Below are positions 18,382 through 27,429 of a DNA stretch of 64,000 bases, in pieces. The translations under genes were made by a program, and so were the position numbers. Under the pieces are notes generated by a model, which was not told the DNA's origin, did no database searches, and saw only the letters and a list, made by a program, of their open reading frames with translations. The stretch is from Trebonia sp963785645 (GTDB lineage: Bacteria; Actinomycetota; Actinomycetes; Streptosporangiales; Streptosporangiaceae), in assembly GCA_963785645.1 (NCBI GenBank), contig CAWAWG010000023.1:1-64000 (forward strand), given 5' to 3'. How positions within the stretch are numbered: the first letter of the stretch is position 1; each line of letters opens with the position of its first letter.

Positions 18382-19782
18382 ATGGTGGAACAGCCGTACC
18401 AGTACCGGCGGCGGGACCTTGCCGAGCCTGACTGGCGGCGGCTGCCCGGGTGGGCCGGGGTAACCAGTGCGGAGTGGGAGTCGCCGCAGTGGCAGCGGGC
18501 TCATTCGGTGAAGAACGTGCGGCAACTGCGGGACGTGACCGGCGGCGGCCTCTCCGAGGCGTTCCTCGCGGACCTGGAGCGGGATCAGCGGGAACGGGCG
18601 ACGATGTCCATGCTGCTCCCGCCGCAGATGCTGAACACGTTCGCGCCGACCGAGAGTCCCGGCCCGGGTCCGGCGACCGGGTTCACCGACGCGTGGTACG
18701 CCGACCCGGTGCGCCGCTACATGCTGCCGGTGTTCAGCGACCGGCAGGCGCAGTGGCCCTCACATCCCTGCGCGACGCGCGACTCGCTGCACGAGGCGGA
18801 GATGTGGGCCGTCGAGGGGCTGACCCACCGCTACCCCACGAAGGTGCTCGCGGAACTGGTGCCCACCTGCCCGCAGTACTGCGGGCACTGCACCCGGATG
18901 GACCTCGTGGGGAATCCGACGCCGTCCTACGACAAGCACCGGTTCGCGCTGGCGCGCGACGACCGCCTGTCCATGATGCTCTCCTACCTGCGGTCCACCC
19001 CGTCCGTGCGGGACGTGGTGGTATCCGGCGGGGACGTGGCCAACCTGCCGTGGCCGCGGGTCGAGGCATTCGTCTCTGCACTGCTCGAGATCGACTCGGT
19101 GCGTGACATCCGGCTGGCGTCCAAGGCGCTCATGGGGCTGCCGCAGCACTGGCTGTCCGCGGACGTGCTCGCCGGGATGGCACGACTCGCCGCCACGGCG
19201 CGGTCGCGTGGCGTGTCTCTCGCGGTGCACACGCACGTGAACGCCGCACAGTCCGTAACGCCGCTGGTCGCGCGCGCGGCGCGGGCGTTGCTCGACGCCG
19301 GCGTGCGGGACGTGCGGAACCAGGGCGTGCTGCTGCGGGGGGTGAACGACTCCCCTGGCGCGCTGCTCGACCTGTGCTTCGCGCTGCTCGACGAGGCTTG
19401 CGTCACGCCTTACTACTTCTATATGTGCGACATGATCCCCGGGGCCGAGCACTGGCGGCTGACGGTCAGCGAGGCACAGCGGCTTCAGTCGGCGATCATG
19501 GGCTACCTGCCCGGGTTCGCGACGCCACGCGTAGTCTGCGACGTCCCGTACGTGGGCAAGCGCTGGGTCCATCAGGTTTCCAGGTACGACACGGAACTCG
19601 GCATCTCGTACTGGACAAAGGGCTACCGGACGGCACTCGAGGGCGACGACCCGGTGGCACTGGAGCGGGAATACCCCTACTACGACCCGGTGCACCTGCT
19701 GCCCGAGACCGGACAGGCCTGGTGGACGGGGCAGGCGGCCCGGTTCGCGGGCCGCCTGGGTGCGGCAACCGCCGTGTCCTAA
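18382..19782 (+). CDS. kamA: KamA-family radical SAM protein (lysine 2,3-aminomutase-like)
   Basis: 466 aa, intact; ggggagg precedes the ATG. The radical SAM cysteines are in CPQYCGHC (CxxxCxxC, about 168-175). VVSGGDVANLP is the SAM/GGE-like motif. The PLP and substrate region includes the late VGKRWVHQVSRYD motif. It carries a long N-terminal helical part (LRDVTGGGLSEAFLADLERDQ) as in lysine 2,3-aminomutases. Known KamA proteins interconvert L-lysine and beta-lysine; the substrate here is inferred only by family. No ablB acetyltransferase or lysine-degradation partner is adjacent. Confidence 0.85.
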   Translation: MVEQPYQYRRRDLAEPDWRRLPGWAGVTSAEWESPQWQRAHSVKNVRQLRDVTGGGLSEAFLADLERDQRERATMSMLLPPQMLNTFAPTESPGPGPATGFTDAWYADPVRRYMLPVFSDRQAQWPSHPCATRDSLHEAEMWAVEGLTHRYPTKVLAELVPTCPQYCGHCTRMDLVGNPTPSYDKHRFALARDDRLSMMLSYLRSTPSVRDVVVSGGDVANLPWPRVEAFVSALLEIDSVRDIRLASKALMGLPQHWLSADVLAGMARLAATARSRGVSLAVHTHVNAAQSVTPLVARAARALLDAGVRDVRNQGVLLRGVNDSPGALLDLCFALLDEACVTPYYFYMCDMIPGAEHWRLTVSEAQRLQSAIMGYLPGFATPRVVCDVPYVGKRWVHQVSRYDTELGISYWTKGYRTALEGDDPVALEREYPYYDPVHLLPETGQAWWTGQAARFAGRLGAATAVS

Positions 19783-20186
19783 CACGGCAGCCGCATGGCT
19801 ACTCCGTCTCGCCGCTGCCACCGCAGCCGTCCGCCGCCCTAATCGTCGCGATATGTCCGGTCCGGACATCAGCCGTCGCGAGACGGCATTGATCTTTGCT
19901 TATCCGACGGTGCCACATTTGTGGCGAACCGGGCGTGATCATGGGCACCAGCTAAGCAAAGACGACGACCATCGTCACCGGATAAGCAAACAATGGTCAC
20001 TGTGTGTGCAAAGGGGTGGCATTCCCGATGCGGGCGGAGGTGTCACCAAGGTCACCACCGGGCGGGGGGCGCCGCGGTTTGGGCGGCGTTCCCCGCGGGG
20101 CGGATACGGGGGGCGGAGCCCCCCCGTGATCCGAATACTCTAATTTTGCGCACACTATGAAAGTTACTTAACGGTAACATGCAAAA
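19783..20186. other. Convergent intergenic region rich in inverted repeats
   Basis: 404 bp between kamA and the Roadblock gene. It holds the dyads listed separately at 19853-19869, 19895-19990 and 20132-20198, plus GC-rich REP-like DNA at about 20050-20127. No ORF looks real. Confidence 0.6.
19853..19990. repeat. Cluster of three inverted repeats
   Basis: ATGTCCGG-T-CCGGACAT (19853-19869); TTTGCTTATCCG (19895-19906) paired with CGGATAAGCAAA (19979-19990); and, nested inside, GCCACA-TT-TGTGGC (19912-19925). A further TAAGCAAA half-copy lies at 19953-19960. Such arrays could be a structured RNA, a terminator zone or protein sites. Confidence 0.6.
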
Positions 20187-20198
20187 TTAGAGTATTCG
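20132..20198. repeat. AT-rich long inverted repeat with nested hairpin
   Basis: Perfect 18-bp arms CGAATACTCTAATTTTGC (20132-20149) and its complement (20181-20198), with a 31-bp interior holding GTTAC-TTAACG-GTAAC. It is flanked on both sides by GC-rich REP-like sequence. The right arm supplies the stop codon of the Roadblock gene. Confidence 0.85.
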
Positions 20199-20648
20199 CT
20201 GGGGGTGCAGGGGGTTCGGTCTCCCGCGAAGTGGGCTGGTCACCCCGCCGCGGGCAGCACCGCGCAGGGCCGGGGAGAGGACCTCGCCAGCCGCCTCGAC
20301 GAGCAGTGACATCTCGTAGGAGACCAGTTCGGTGTCGCAGTCGGGCGAGGCGAGGACGCAGAGGCTCGATCCGTCGCTGATGACCTTGACGATCATCAGC
20401 CCGCCCTCCATCTCGACGAGCGCCTGACTGGGCAGGCCCGCCTCGAAGATCCGGGCGGCGCCCTGCATCAGGCTCGCCAGCCCGGACGTGATCGCGGCAA
20501 GCTGCTCCGCGAAGTACCCGGGAATGTCATCTGACAAGGACAGCGGCACGCCGTCGGCGGAGACGACGGCGGCGTGCGCCACGTCGGGTACGCGCATGGT
20601 GAAGTCGCTGACAAGCCAGTTCAGGTCTTGACGAAATGCGTAGCTCAA
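20187..20648 (-). CDS. Roadblock/LC7-domain protein (CvnB-like)
   Basis: 153 aa, from TTG 20648, which overlaps the kinase stop as TTGA. The Roadblock fold is clear (LNWLVSDFTMRVPDVAHAAV; ADGVPLSLSDD; LAAITSGLASLMQGAARIF; MIVKVISDGSSLCVLA). In conservons this protein pairs with the CvnA sensor kinase and regulates a downstream GTPase. No cvnC (DUF742) or cvnD GTPase follows. The last residues NPLHPQRIL are encoded by the REP-like motif and inverted repeat, suggesting the original 3' end was replaced by a repeat insertion. Confidence 0.85.
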   Translation of the reverse strand: MSYAFRQDLNWLVSDFTMRVPDVAHAAVVSADGVPLSLSDDIPGYFAEQLAAITSGLASLMQGAARIFEAGLPSQALVEMEGGLMIVKVISDGSSLCVLASPDCDTELVSYEMSLLVEAAGEVLSPALRGAARGGVTSPLRGRPNPLHPQRIL

Positions 20649-23620
20649 CTCAACGTCCCCTCTCCCGCACGGGGTGCCTGGTCAGCGCTGCCCCGTTGCT
20701 CTTCGGCCCTGCGCGTTCCCCGCTGGAACCCCGCGAGGCGGCTGCGTGCATGCTCCGGTGACCGCTTCGGCATCGTCTTACCGCCGCTCGCTGATCCGGA
20801 ACCGGTCGCCAGCGTGCGGCCGTTCCCCACTGTCCGGGTGGGCAGTCCGCCCTGGCCGGACGCTGCGCCGGCCCCGCCTGTTCCCGGCGGCATGTTGGCC
20901 TTGGGAACCCGCACCGGCAGACCGGATGCCGTCTGGTCGGTGTAGGACGGCTCGGAGTTGGCCGGCTCGGTGAAGGCGGTGTCGGCGAAGGCAGTGTCGG
21001 CGAAGGCAGTGTCGGCGAAGGAGGATTCGGTGTCGCGCCCCCGGCCCGAACTGGGCGGGAAGTCGCTGCCAGGGCCGGCCGGGGCTCCCACGGCCGGCGA
21101 ACCGCTTGCTCCGTCGTGTCCGCCGCGGAACCAGCCTGACGCCGTCCGTCCCTCCAGGGCGGGGTTCCCTTTCCCGTGCCCGTTGCCTCCGTTCCCGTTG
21201 GCCGGGCTAGCCTGCGGGGCGGGGGCGAGAGTCACGGTGTCACCCGCCCCCGCCCGTGCCCCGGCCGCGGCTAGTGCTCCCGCCCCGACCGCTGCCTGCA
21301 CGCCGGCCGGCCGGCTGGCCTGGCCTGAACCGAGAGTCGCCGGGCTGAGAACGTCCCTCCGCTCGATGACGCCTTCCGGCAGCCAGACCAGGGCGGAGAG
21401 CCCCTGCGGGGACGCGGGCCGCAGCCGGACCCGGACGCGGTGCCGTTCGGCCAGCCGGGCGACGGCGAACAAGCCCATGTGCCGGGACACCGACACGTCG
21501 ATCGTCGGGGGGTTGTCGAGCCGCCAGTTCATGTCGGTGAGCCTGGCCTCGGAGACGCCGATGCCCTTGTCGATAACCTCGATGAGCACGCCGCCGCTGC
21601 TCAGCTCCTGCATGCCGACCTGGATCTGGGTGTCCTTGGGCGAGAACATCGTGGCGTTCTCGATCAGCTCGGCGAGGAGGTGCACGACGTCGGAGACCGC
21701 CTGGCCGCTGACGGAGACTCCGGGCGAGATGCTCAGCGTGACCCGGTTGTACTGCTCGATCTCCGAGGTCGCGGCGCGGGCGACGTCGGCCAGCGGCACG
21801 GCTTCTGACCACTTGCGCGGGTTGTCGTGCCCGGCGAGCAGCAGCAGGTTCTCCGAGTTGCGGCGCATGCGGGTGACCAGGTGGTCCATGGAGAAGAGGC
21901 TGCCCAGGCGGTCCGGGTCGTCCTCGTTCTGCTCCAGGATGTCGATCATGCGGGCCAGCCGCTCGATGAGCGTCTGGGATCGGCGCGACAGGTTGACGAA
22001 CATCGCGTTGAAGCTGGAGCGCAGCAGCGCCTGCTCGCCCGCGAGCCGCACCGCTTCCGAGTGCACCTGGTCGAACGCGCGGGCCACCTGGCCGATCTCG
22101 TCCTGCGAAATCACGTTGATCGGCGCGACCTGCATGGTCGCGGCGGTCTCCGGGTCCTCCGAGAGCAGCCGGACCCGCTCGGGAAGCTGCACCGACGCGA
22201 CGTCCAGCGCGCCCGCCCGCAGCCGGCGCAGCGGGAGCACCAGCGACCGCGCGACGAGCAGGGCCAGGAGGAGGACGACGAGCAGCACGACCACGGTGAT
22301 GATGATGTAGACGAGTGCGGTTCCCTGTGCCGCCTGGTGGAGCTGAGTGGCACGGGTGACGACGTTGCCGGCCACGAACTGCTCCGTCGTCTGCAGTGCG
22401 GCCAGCTTCGCGCTGACGCCGGTGTCCCACGCCGCCTTCAGTGTCGCGGTGTTGGTGACCGTTTCCGTCGCCAGTTCGTCATTCAGCTCGGCTAGCTCGG
22501 CCCTGCGCTCGTCCGGGGTCAGCTTCTTGTCGGCCGACGCGGTCTGCTTGTCGGCCTGGAGGGTCTGCTTGACCGAGGCCAGGACACCCTGGGCGCTGTT
22601 GTTCAGTTGCTCGGTGATGAACGGCTGGAGGGCGACGCCCGTCGCGTTCTGCTCGTCCGTACCGACCGCCCCGCCGCCGACGACGGCAAAGAGGGCCTGG
22701 TCGATGTTGTCCGACTCGGTCTCGCCGTCCAGCTTGGCGGCCCCCGGGCCGAGCAGGTCGTCGAACTCGGCGTTCTCCGCCTGGGTGGCCGTGCTCTGGA
22801 ACACGGCCTCCTCGCTGAGCTCCTCGTCGTAGGCGAGCTGCATGCTCGTCTCGGCGGCGAAGGGCAGCGTGCCGGGGGGATCGCCGGCCGTGACGGTGCC
22901 CGTCGTGTTCGCCAGCGCCTGGTCGAAGGTGGCCAGCTGCTGCGAGGTCAGCTCTTTGACCTGGGCGAGCGCGCCGAGCGTCTGCACGTCGTTGTTCAGC
23001 GACTGGTCGGTGATGCCGAGCGACACCTGCGCCTGGAACGTGGCGATATCGGCGAGGACGGCCTCGTAGTCCGGGCCCACCACATCACCGTCCGGGAGGG
23101 CGGTGTTGAACAGGCCGTGCAGTCCGCTGTCGGCGTTACCGATGTTTTCCGCCGAGAGCGCGTTGTTCACCGTGCTCGCGTCCGACACGACCGTGGCGGG
23201 GAACCCGCCGTTCAGCACCTGCTGCAGTGCGGTCCGAACGGGGACAAGGTCGCTGTTGGTCTTGGCCTGTAGCCGCGGCAGCGTCCCCTCTTGGTCGGTA
23301 ATCAGGGCGACGTCGGTGGCGTCCCGCTCATTTTGCAGATCCTGGGAGACGCCGAGAAGCTGCGCGCTCAGCTTGGCCAGCTGCAGCGTCCGGCTGAACT
23401 GATTCGCGCTGGTTTCCGCGTCCGCCACCCGCAGTCCGCCGAAGGCCACTCCCATAAGGAGAGCCGCCACAATAACCGCGAAAAGCCGCCGGGCAACGGG
23501 CCAGTCACTCAATGCTAGGTCCATCTTGCGCAGCCGGCCCGAGTCGGCGCTTTCGGATTTAACTGCCCGGCGAGCAGGCGGAAGCGCACGCGGCCGGACG
23601 TTCGCACCATGGGTTCCCAT
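20645..23620 (-). CDS. Nitrate/nitrite-sensing-domain histidine kinase (CvnA-like)
   Basis: 991-aa membrane sensor, intact. The first TM is RRLFAVIVAALLMGVAFGG (about 44-62). A long all-helical extracellular NIT domain follows (about 65-430), then a second TM LVYIIITVVVLLVVLLLALL, a HAMP region and the HATPase core with N-box LAELIENATMFSP and G-boxes DKGIGV and GLFAVARLAERH. The usual phosphoryl-acceptor His box is not obvious, as in other CvnA proteins. The long disordered C-terminus contains TAFAD tandem repeats (20975-21025) and Gly/Asn-rich stretches. It is coupled to the Roadblock gene, so signalling is probably through that protein. Confidence 0.88.
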   Translation of the reverse strand: MGTHGANVRPRALPPARRAVKSESADSGRLRKMDLALSDWPVARRLFAVIVAALLMGVAFGGLRVADAETSANQFSRTLQLAKLSAQLLGVSQDLQNERDATDVALITDQEGTLPRLQAKTNSDLVPVRTALQQVLNGGFPATVVSDASTVNNALSAENIGNADSGLHGLFNTALPDGDVVGPDYEAVLADIATFQAQVSLGITDQSLNNDVQTLGALAQVKELTSQQLATFDQALANTTGTVTAGDPPGTLPFAAETSMQLAYDEELSEEAVFQSTATQAENAEFDDLLGPGAAKLDGETESDNIDQALFAVVGGGAVGTDEQNATGVALQPFITEQLNNSAQGVLASVKQTLQADKQTASADKKLTPDERRAELAELNDELATETVTNTATLKAAWDTGVSAKLAALQTTEQFVAGNVVTRATQLHQAAQGTALVYIIITVVVLLVVLLLALLVARSLVLPLRRLRAGALDVASVQLPERVRLLSEDPETAATMQVAPINVISQDEIGQVARAFDQVHSEAVRLAGEQALLRSSFNAMFVNLSRRSQTLIERLARMIDILEQNEDDPDRLGSLFSMDHLVTRMRRNSENLLLLAGHDNPRKWSEAVPLADVARAATSEIEQYNRVTLSISPGVSVSGQAVSDVVHLLAELIENATMFSPKDTQIQVGMQELSSGGVLIEVIDKGIGVSEARLTDMNWRLDNPPTIDVSVSRHMGLFAVARLAERHRVRVRLRPASPQGLSALVWLPEGVIERRDVLSPATLGSGQASRPAGVQAAVGAGALAAAGARAGAGDTVTLAPAPQASPANGNGGNGHGKGNPALEGRTASGWFRGGHDGASGSPAVGAPAGPGSDFPPSSGRGRDTESSFADTAFADTAFADTAFTEPANSEPSYTDQTASGLPVRVPKANMPPGTGGAGAASGQGGLPTRTVGNGRTLATGSGSASGGKTMPKRSPEHARSRLAGFQRGTRRAEEQRGSADQAPRAGEGTLS

Positions 23621-23741
23621 TAATCAGTCCTCGCTGGAAGGGCGATCTTTTCGCACGCCGCCGTGCCACAGGCGACAGACGGGCACGACGCAACCTCATG
23701 ATCAGCCGCCGCCGCAGTCACTACCACCACATGAACTCTAG

Positions 23742-23765
23742 GTACCTTAATGGCTCTTAAGGTAC
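23742..23765. repeat. Inverted repeat between livF and the sensor kinase
   Basis: GTACCTTAA-TGGCTC-TTAAGGTAC, perfect 9-bp arms. It lies upstream of the kinase and downstream of livF; operator or terminator are both possible. Confidence 0.5.
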
Positions 23766-23840
23766 ATATACGGCTGGCTATCGCCAATGGTCGCTATGTT
23801 GTTATGTGGATGTCGATGTGACGGCTTCCTCTGAAGAGTT

Positions 23841-24587
23841 TCAGAAATTCTTGACCGTGCCGCCGAGATACAGTTCGCCGATCTCCGGGTGCTCAAGCAC
23901 CGCACGGCCGGTGCCGGCCAGCCGGACGGTGCCGTTTTCCATGACGACACCGTATTTGCTGAGCTTGAGGCCGGCCCGGGCGTTCTGCTCCACCAGCAGC
24001 ACGGTGGCGCCGTTGGCGTTCATCTGCTTGGCCGCGGCGAACACCGACTTCAAGACCATGGGCGACAGGCCCATCGACGGCTCGTCGAGCAGGATGAGCA
24101 CCGGGTCGAGCATGAGCGCGCGGGCGAACTCCACCAGCCGCTGCTGGCCGCCGGACAGCGCGCCCGCCTTCATCCGCGCCCAGCCGCGCACCTGGGGAAA
24201 CAGGTCGTAGACGGCGTCGATCCGCTTCCCGACCTGGGTGCGGTCCATGATCGTGTAGCCGCCGAGGTCGATGTTCTCGTGGACGGTCATGTCCTTGAAC
24301 AGACTGTGGTTCTGCGGCACCTGGACCACGCCCATATCGAGGATCTGCCGCGGCGACTTGCCGTTCAGCTTCTCCCCGCGCAGGGTCACGGTGCCGAGCC
24401 GCGGCCGCAGCAGACCGCTGATCACCCGCATGACCGTCGACTTGCCCGCGCCGTTCGGCCCTACCACGCAGGTGATGGCGCCCTCGGGCACCGCGAAGGT
24501 GACGCCGCGCAAAACGTCGCCGCCACCGTAGCCCGCAACGACCCCGTCCATGACGAGCAGCGGCTCACTCGGCAGCGCCTCATTCAT
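23841..24587 (-). CDS. livF: Branched-chain amino-acid-type ABC ATPase LivF
   Basis: 248 aa. Walker A GPNGAGKSTVM, the Q-loop VQVPQNHSLF, signature LSGGQQRLVE, Walker B LILLDEPSMGLSP (the MGLSP is the LivF hallmark) and LLVEQNA. It starts at ATG 24587 and overlaps the livG stop by 4 bp. Last gene of the livKHMGF operon. The substrate may be amino acids or amides/urea; the family does not decide. Confidence 0.92.
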   Translation of the reverse strand: MNEALPSEPLLVMDGVVAGYGGGDVLRGVTFAVPEGAITCVVGPNGAGKSTVMRVISGLLRPRLGTVTLRGEKLNGKSPRQILDMGVVQVPQNHSLFKDMTVHENIDLGGYTIMDRTQVGKRIDAVYDLFPQVRGWARMKAGALSGGQQRLVEFARALMLDPVLILLDEPSMGLSPMVLKSVFAAAKQMNANGATVLLVEQNARAGLKLSKYGVVMENGTVRLAGTGRAVLEHPEIGELYLGGTVKNF

Positions 24588-25405
24588 CGGGCTTCCTCCT
24601 CGTCAACGCCGGTCTCCTCGTCGACGTCGTCCTCGTCCAGGCCGTCCTCGTCCAGGTCAGCGCCGAGGTAGGCGTCGAGCACGCGCTTGTCCGTGCGCAC
24701 GATGTCCGGCGGGCCGCTCACCACGGTAGCGCCGGATTCGAGCACGGTGATCGTGGAGCACAGGCCCATCACGAACTCCATGTTGTGCTCGACCAGCAGA
24801 AACGTCTTGCCCTGGTCGGTGTTGAGCAGCCGGATGCGGTCGGCGATCAGGTTGATCAGCGTGGGGTTCACCCCGCCGGCCTGCTCGTCGAGCAGGATGA
24901 CCGCCGGGTCGGCGACGAGCACGTAGGCGAGTTCGAGTAGCTTGCGCTGTCCGTAGGACAGCGAGCCCGCCAGGATGTCAGCGTGCCGTTCGATGCCCAC
25001 GAACTCAAGCAGTTCCGTGGCGTGCCTGCGGTGGTGGGTCCAGACGTCCCGGCCGAGCCGGGCGAGCAGGTTCCTTGGCCGGTCCTTGACCTGCGCGGCG
25101 ATCAGCATGTTCTCGATGACGGTGAGCCGGGGGAAGATCCTGGTGAGCTGGAAGGTCCGGCCGATACCGGCGGCGAACACCTTATCCGGGGCGAGTCCGG
25201 TGATCGCGCGGTCACCGAACCAGACCTCGCCCGCGTCGGGGCGCTCGTAGCCGGTTATGACGTTGAACAGGGTCGTCTTGCCCGAGCCGTTCGGACCGAT
25301 CAGGCCGGCGACGGTGCCCTCCTCGACGAGAACCGCCGCACCGTTCAGCGCCTGGACGCCGCCGTAGGCCTTCATGATCCCCTCGGTGCGCAGCAGCGCG
25401 GTCAA
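24584..25405 (-). CDS. livG: Branched-chain amino-acid-type ABC ATPase LivG
   Basis: 273 aa. Walker A GPNGSGKTTLFN, GIGRTFQLTRIFP (LivG Q-loop region), signature LSYGQRKLLELA, Walker B VILLDEQAGGVNP and LVEHNMEFVM. Walker B reads DEQ rather than the common DEP. An acidic tail (about 247-273, Asp/Glu-rich) is unusual for LivG. It overlaps livM and livF by 4 bp each. Confidence 0.92.
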   Translation of the reverse strand: MTALLRTEGIMKAYGGVQALNGAAVLVEEGTVAGLIGPNGSGKTTLFNVITGYERPDAGEVWFGDRAITGLAPDKVFAAGIGRTFQLTRIFPRLTVIENMLIAAQVKDRPRNLLARLGRDVWTHHRRHATELLEFVGIERHADILAGSLSYGQRKLLELAYVLVADPAVILLDEQAGGVNPTLINLIADRIRLLNTDQGKTFLLVEHNMEFVMGLCSTITVLESGATVVSGPPDIVRTDKRVLDAYLGADLDEDGLDEDDVDEETGVDEEEAR

Positions 25406-26466
25406 CGGGCACCTCCTGAGCTGAGGGGCGGGTCCGAGCGCAGCGGCGCGGACGTCGCGGGCCCGGCCGTGGCCGCCGGAATGACCGCGGGACGGCCCCT
25501 GGTCCTGATCTTCGTGATGAGTTCAGCGCCGGTCGGGACGATGCCGCGCGGCATGAACAGCACGACGAGGAGGAAGACGGCGCCGAGCATGACCTCGCTG
25601 AGCGATCCGCTGAAGGCGGGCTGGGTGTTCATCCAGAGCGACAGCGGCTCGATGATCAGCGCGCCGAGCACCGCGCCGCTGATCGAGCCGTATCCGCCGA
25701 GGAAGACCATGAGCACGAGGGTGAGGTCGAACAGCGGGTTGAAGCCGGTCTGCGGCGCGACCTCTTCGATGTAGTAGAACCACACCGCGCCGATCATCGC
25801 GGTGAGCGCACCCGAGATTACGAGCGCACCGAGCTTGACCCGCATGGCTTTGACGCCAAGGCCCCTGGCCCGGTCCTCGTCGTCCCTGATCGCCCGCAAC
25901 TGCAGCCCGAACCTGGACCGTCCGACCAGCCAGGCGATGAGGACCGACCCGGCGGTGGCGGCAAGCGCGATGTAATAGAAGTTCTGGTTGTACGGAATCG
26001 GCGCCCAGTTCAGGAACGGCGAGGCGAGGCCGGTCGATCCGCCGGTGAACCAGAGGTTGAACGCCATCAGCTGGAAGATGAAGAAGACGGCGATGGTGAC
26101 CACGATGAACGTGTGCCGCCGCACCCGCAGGGCGATCAGCCCGAACGGTACGGCGATGACCGCGCCCACCGCGGCGCTGAGCGGCAGCAGTTCGAAGACC
26201 GCGCTGCCCTCGATGTGCCAGTCCCGGGCCGCGATGCCCATGGCGTACGCGCCGCTCCCGTAGAACACCGCCTGGCCGAGGGAGATGTAGCCGCTGTTGC
26301 CGGAGAAGATGTGCCAGGCGACCGCGGCGGTGGCGAAGATCAGCGCGAGTATGCCGTAGTTGGTGACCGCGGGGTTCGGGAAGACCTGCGGGAACAGCAC
26401 CGCAAGGACGATCAGGAGTACCAGCCCGCCGCCCTTGGCCAAGGTGCCCGGCTTCACGCCTTTCAC
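25402..26466 (-). CDS. livM: Branched-chain amino-acid-type ABC permease LivM
   Basis: 354 aa with about eight to ten membrane helices. The conserved GNSGYISLGQAVFYGSGAYA region sits near the N-terminus, and the cytoplasmic EAA-type loop RAIRDDEDRARGLGVKAMRVK lies in the second half. The Pro-rich C-terminus after PRGIVPTGAE is a variable tail. Overlaps livH by 4 bp upstream and livG by 4 bp downstream. Confidence 0.92.
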   Translation of the reverse strand: MKGVKPGTLAKGGGLVLLIVLAVLFPQVFPNPAVTNYGILALIFATAAVAWHIFSGNSGYISLGQAVFYGSGAYAMGIAARDWHIEGSAVFELLPLSAAVGAVIAVPFGLIALRVRRHTFIVVTIAVFFIFQLMAFNLWFTGGSTGLASPFLNWAPIPYNQNFYYIALAATAGSVLIAWLVGRSRFGLQLRAIRDDEDRARGLGVKAMRVKLGALVISGALTAMIGAVWFYYIEEVAPQTGFNPLFDLTLVLMVFLGGYGSISGAVLGALIIEPLSLWMNTQPAFSGSLSEVMLGAVFLLVVLFMPRGIVPTGAELITKIRTRGRPAVIPAATAGPATSAPLRSDPPLSSGGAR

Positions 26467-27341
26467 TGGGCCCGCACCGCCTTCCGGCCGAAGAGCCCGG
26501 TCGGGCGGTAGAGCAAGACGATGACGAGCGCCGCGTAGTACACGGCGACCGCCCAGGTCGGCTGCCAGATGGTCACCACCGATTCCAGGGTGAGCATGAA
26601 GACGGACGCGCCCAGAGCGCCGCCAACACTGCCCATGCCGCCGAGGATGATGATCGACAGCAGCCTTGAGATGAGGTCGTAGCCGCTGTTGGCGTTGAAG
26701 GCGTTGGTCGCCCCGTAGACCATGCCGCCCACCGCGGTCACCGCGGTGCCGATGCCGAAGGTGAGGGCGGCGACCTTGTTCACGTTGATACCGACAAGGC
26801 GGGCCGCGGTCTCGTCCTGCATGACCGCGCGGACGCTGCGCCCGAACCTCGTCCGGTAGAGCAGCGCGTAGATGACGCCGACGAGCACGACGGCGAGAAC
26901 GAAGCCCCAGATGTAGATCCAGCCCGCGTAGAAGCCGAAGATGCGCACGCTGCTGTTCACGTAGGAGGGCGCGATCTGGACGTTGTCCGCTCCGTAGATC
27001 TTGTAGAGGATGCCCTCCACGATCAGCCCGACCGCGTAGGTGACCAGCAGCGTCATCGACGTCCGCTCGCCGCCGCGCAGGCGGCTGATGAACGCCCAGT
27101 GGATCACCACACCGATCACGAACATCGCGGGAACGGTGATGAGCAGCCCGAGGAAGGGGTCGATGTGCGCCTTCGTGAACAGCGAGTAGGAGAGGTAAGC
27201 GCCCAGGATGACCAGGACACCCTGGGCGATATTGATGATGTCGAGCACACCGAAGATGAGCGTCAGGCCTACCGCCATGAGGGCATAGACGCCCCCCACG
27301 AGAATCCCGTCAACGACGGCCTTAGTTATCTCCTGTGCCAT
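26463..27341 (-). CDS. livH: Branched-chain amino-acid-type ABC permease LivH
   Basis: 292 aa. Start ATG 27341 with ggag upstream. The N-terminal motif GVYALMAVGLTLIFGVLDIINIAQG is typical (only its first part is needed: GVYALMAVGLTLIFGV). The EAA loop is VRAVMQDETAARLVGINVNK. About eight membrane segments. It pairs with LivM and is 88 bp downstream of livK. Confidence 0.92.
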   Translation of the reverse strand: MAQEITKAVVDGILVGGVYALMAVGLTLIFGVLDIINIAQGVLVILGAYLSYSLFTKAHIDPFLGLLITVPAMFVIGVVIHWAFISRLRGGERTSMTLLVTYAVGLIVEGILYKIYGADNVQIAPSYVNSSVRIFGFYAGWIYIWGFVLAVVLVGVIYALLYRTRFGRSVRAVMQDETAARLVGINVNKVAALTFGIGTAVTAVGGMVYGATNAFNANSGYDLISRLLSIIILGGMGSVGGALGASVFMLTLESVVTIWQPTWAVAVYYAALVIVLLYRPTGLFGRKAVRAQ

Positions 27342-27429
27342 TGACCACTCCGTCCTGGTCGGATCATTCCCCGGAAAACCGGATCGGGTAAATCCGCACG
27401 CCCTCTTACGATGGCGGCTTTACTGCTGG

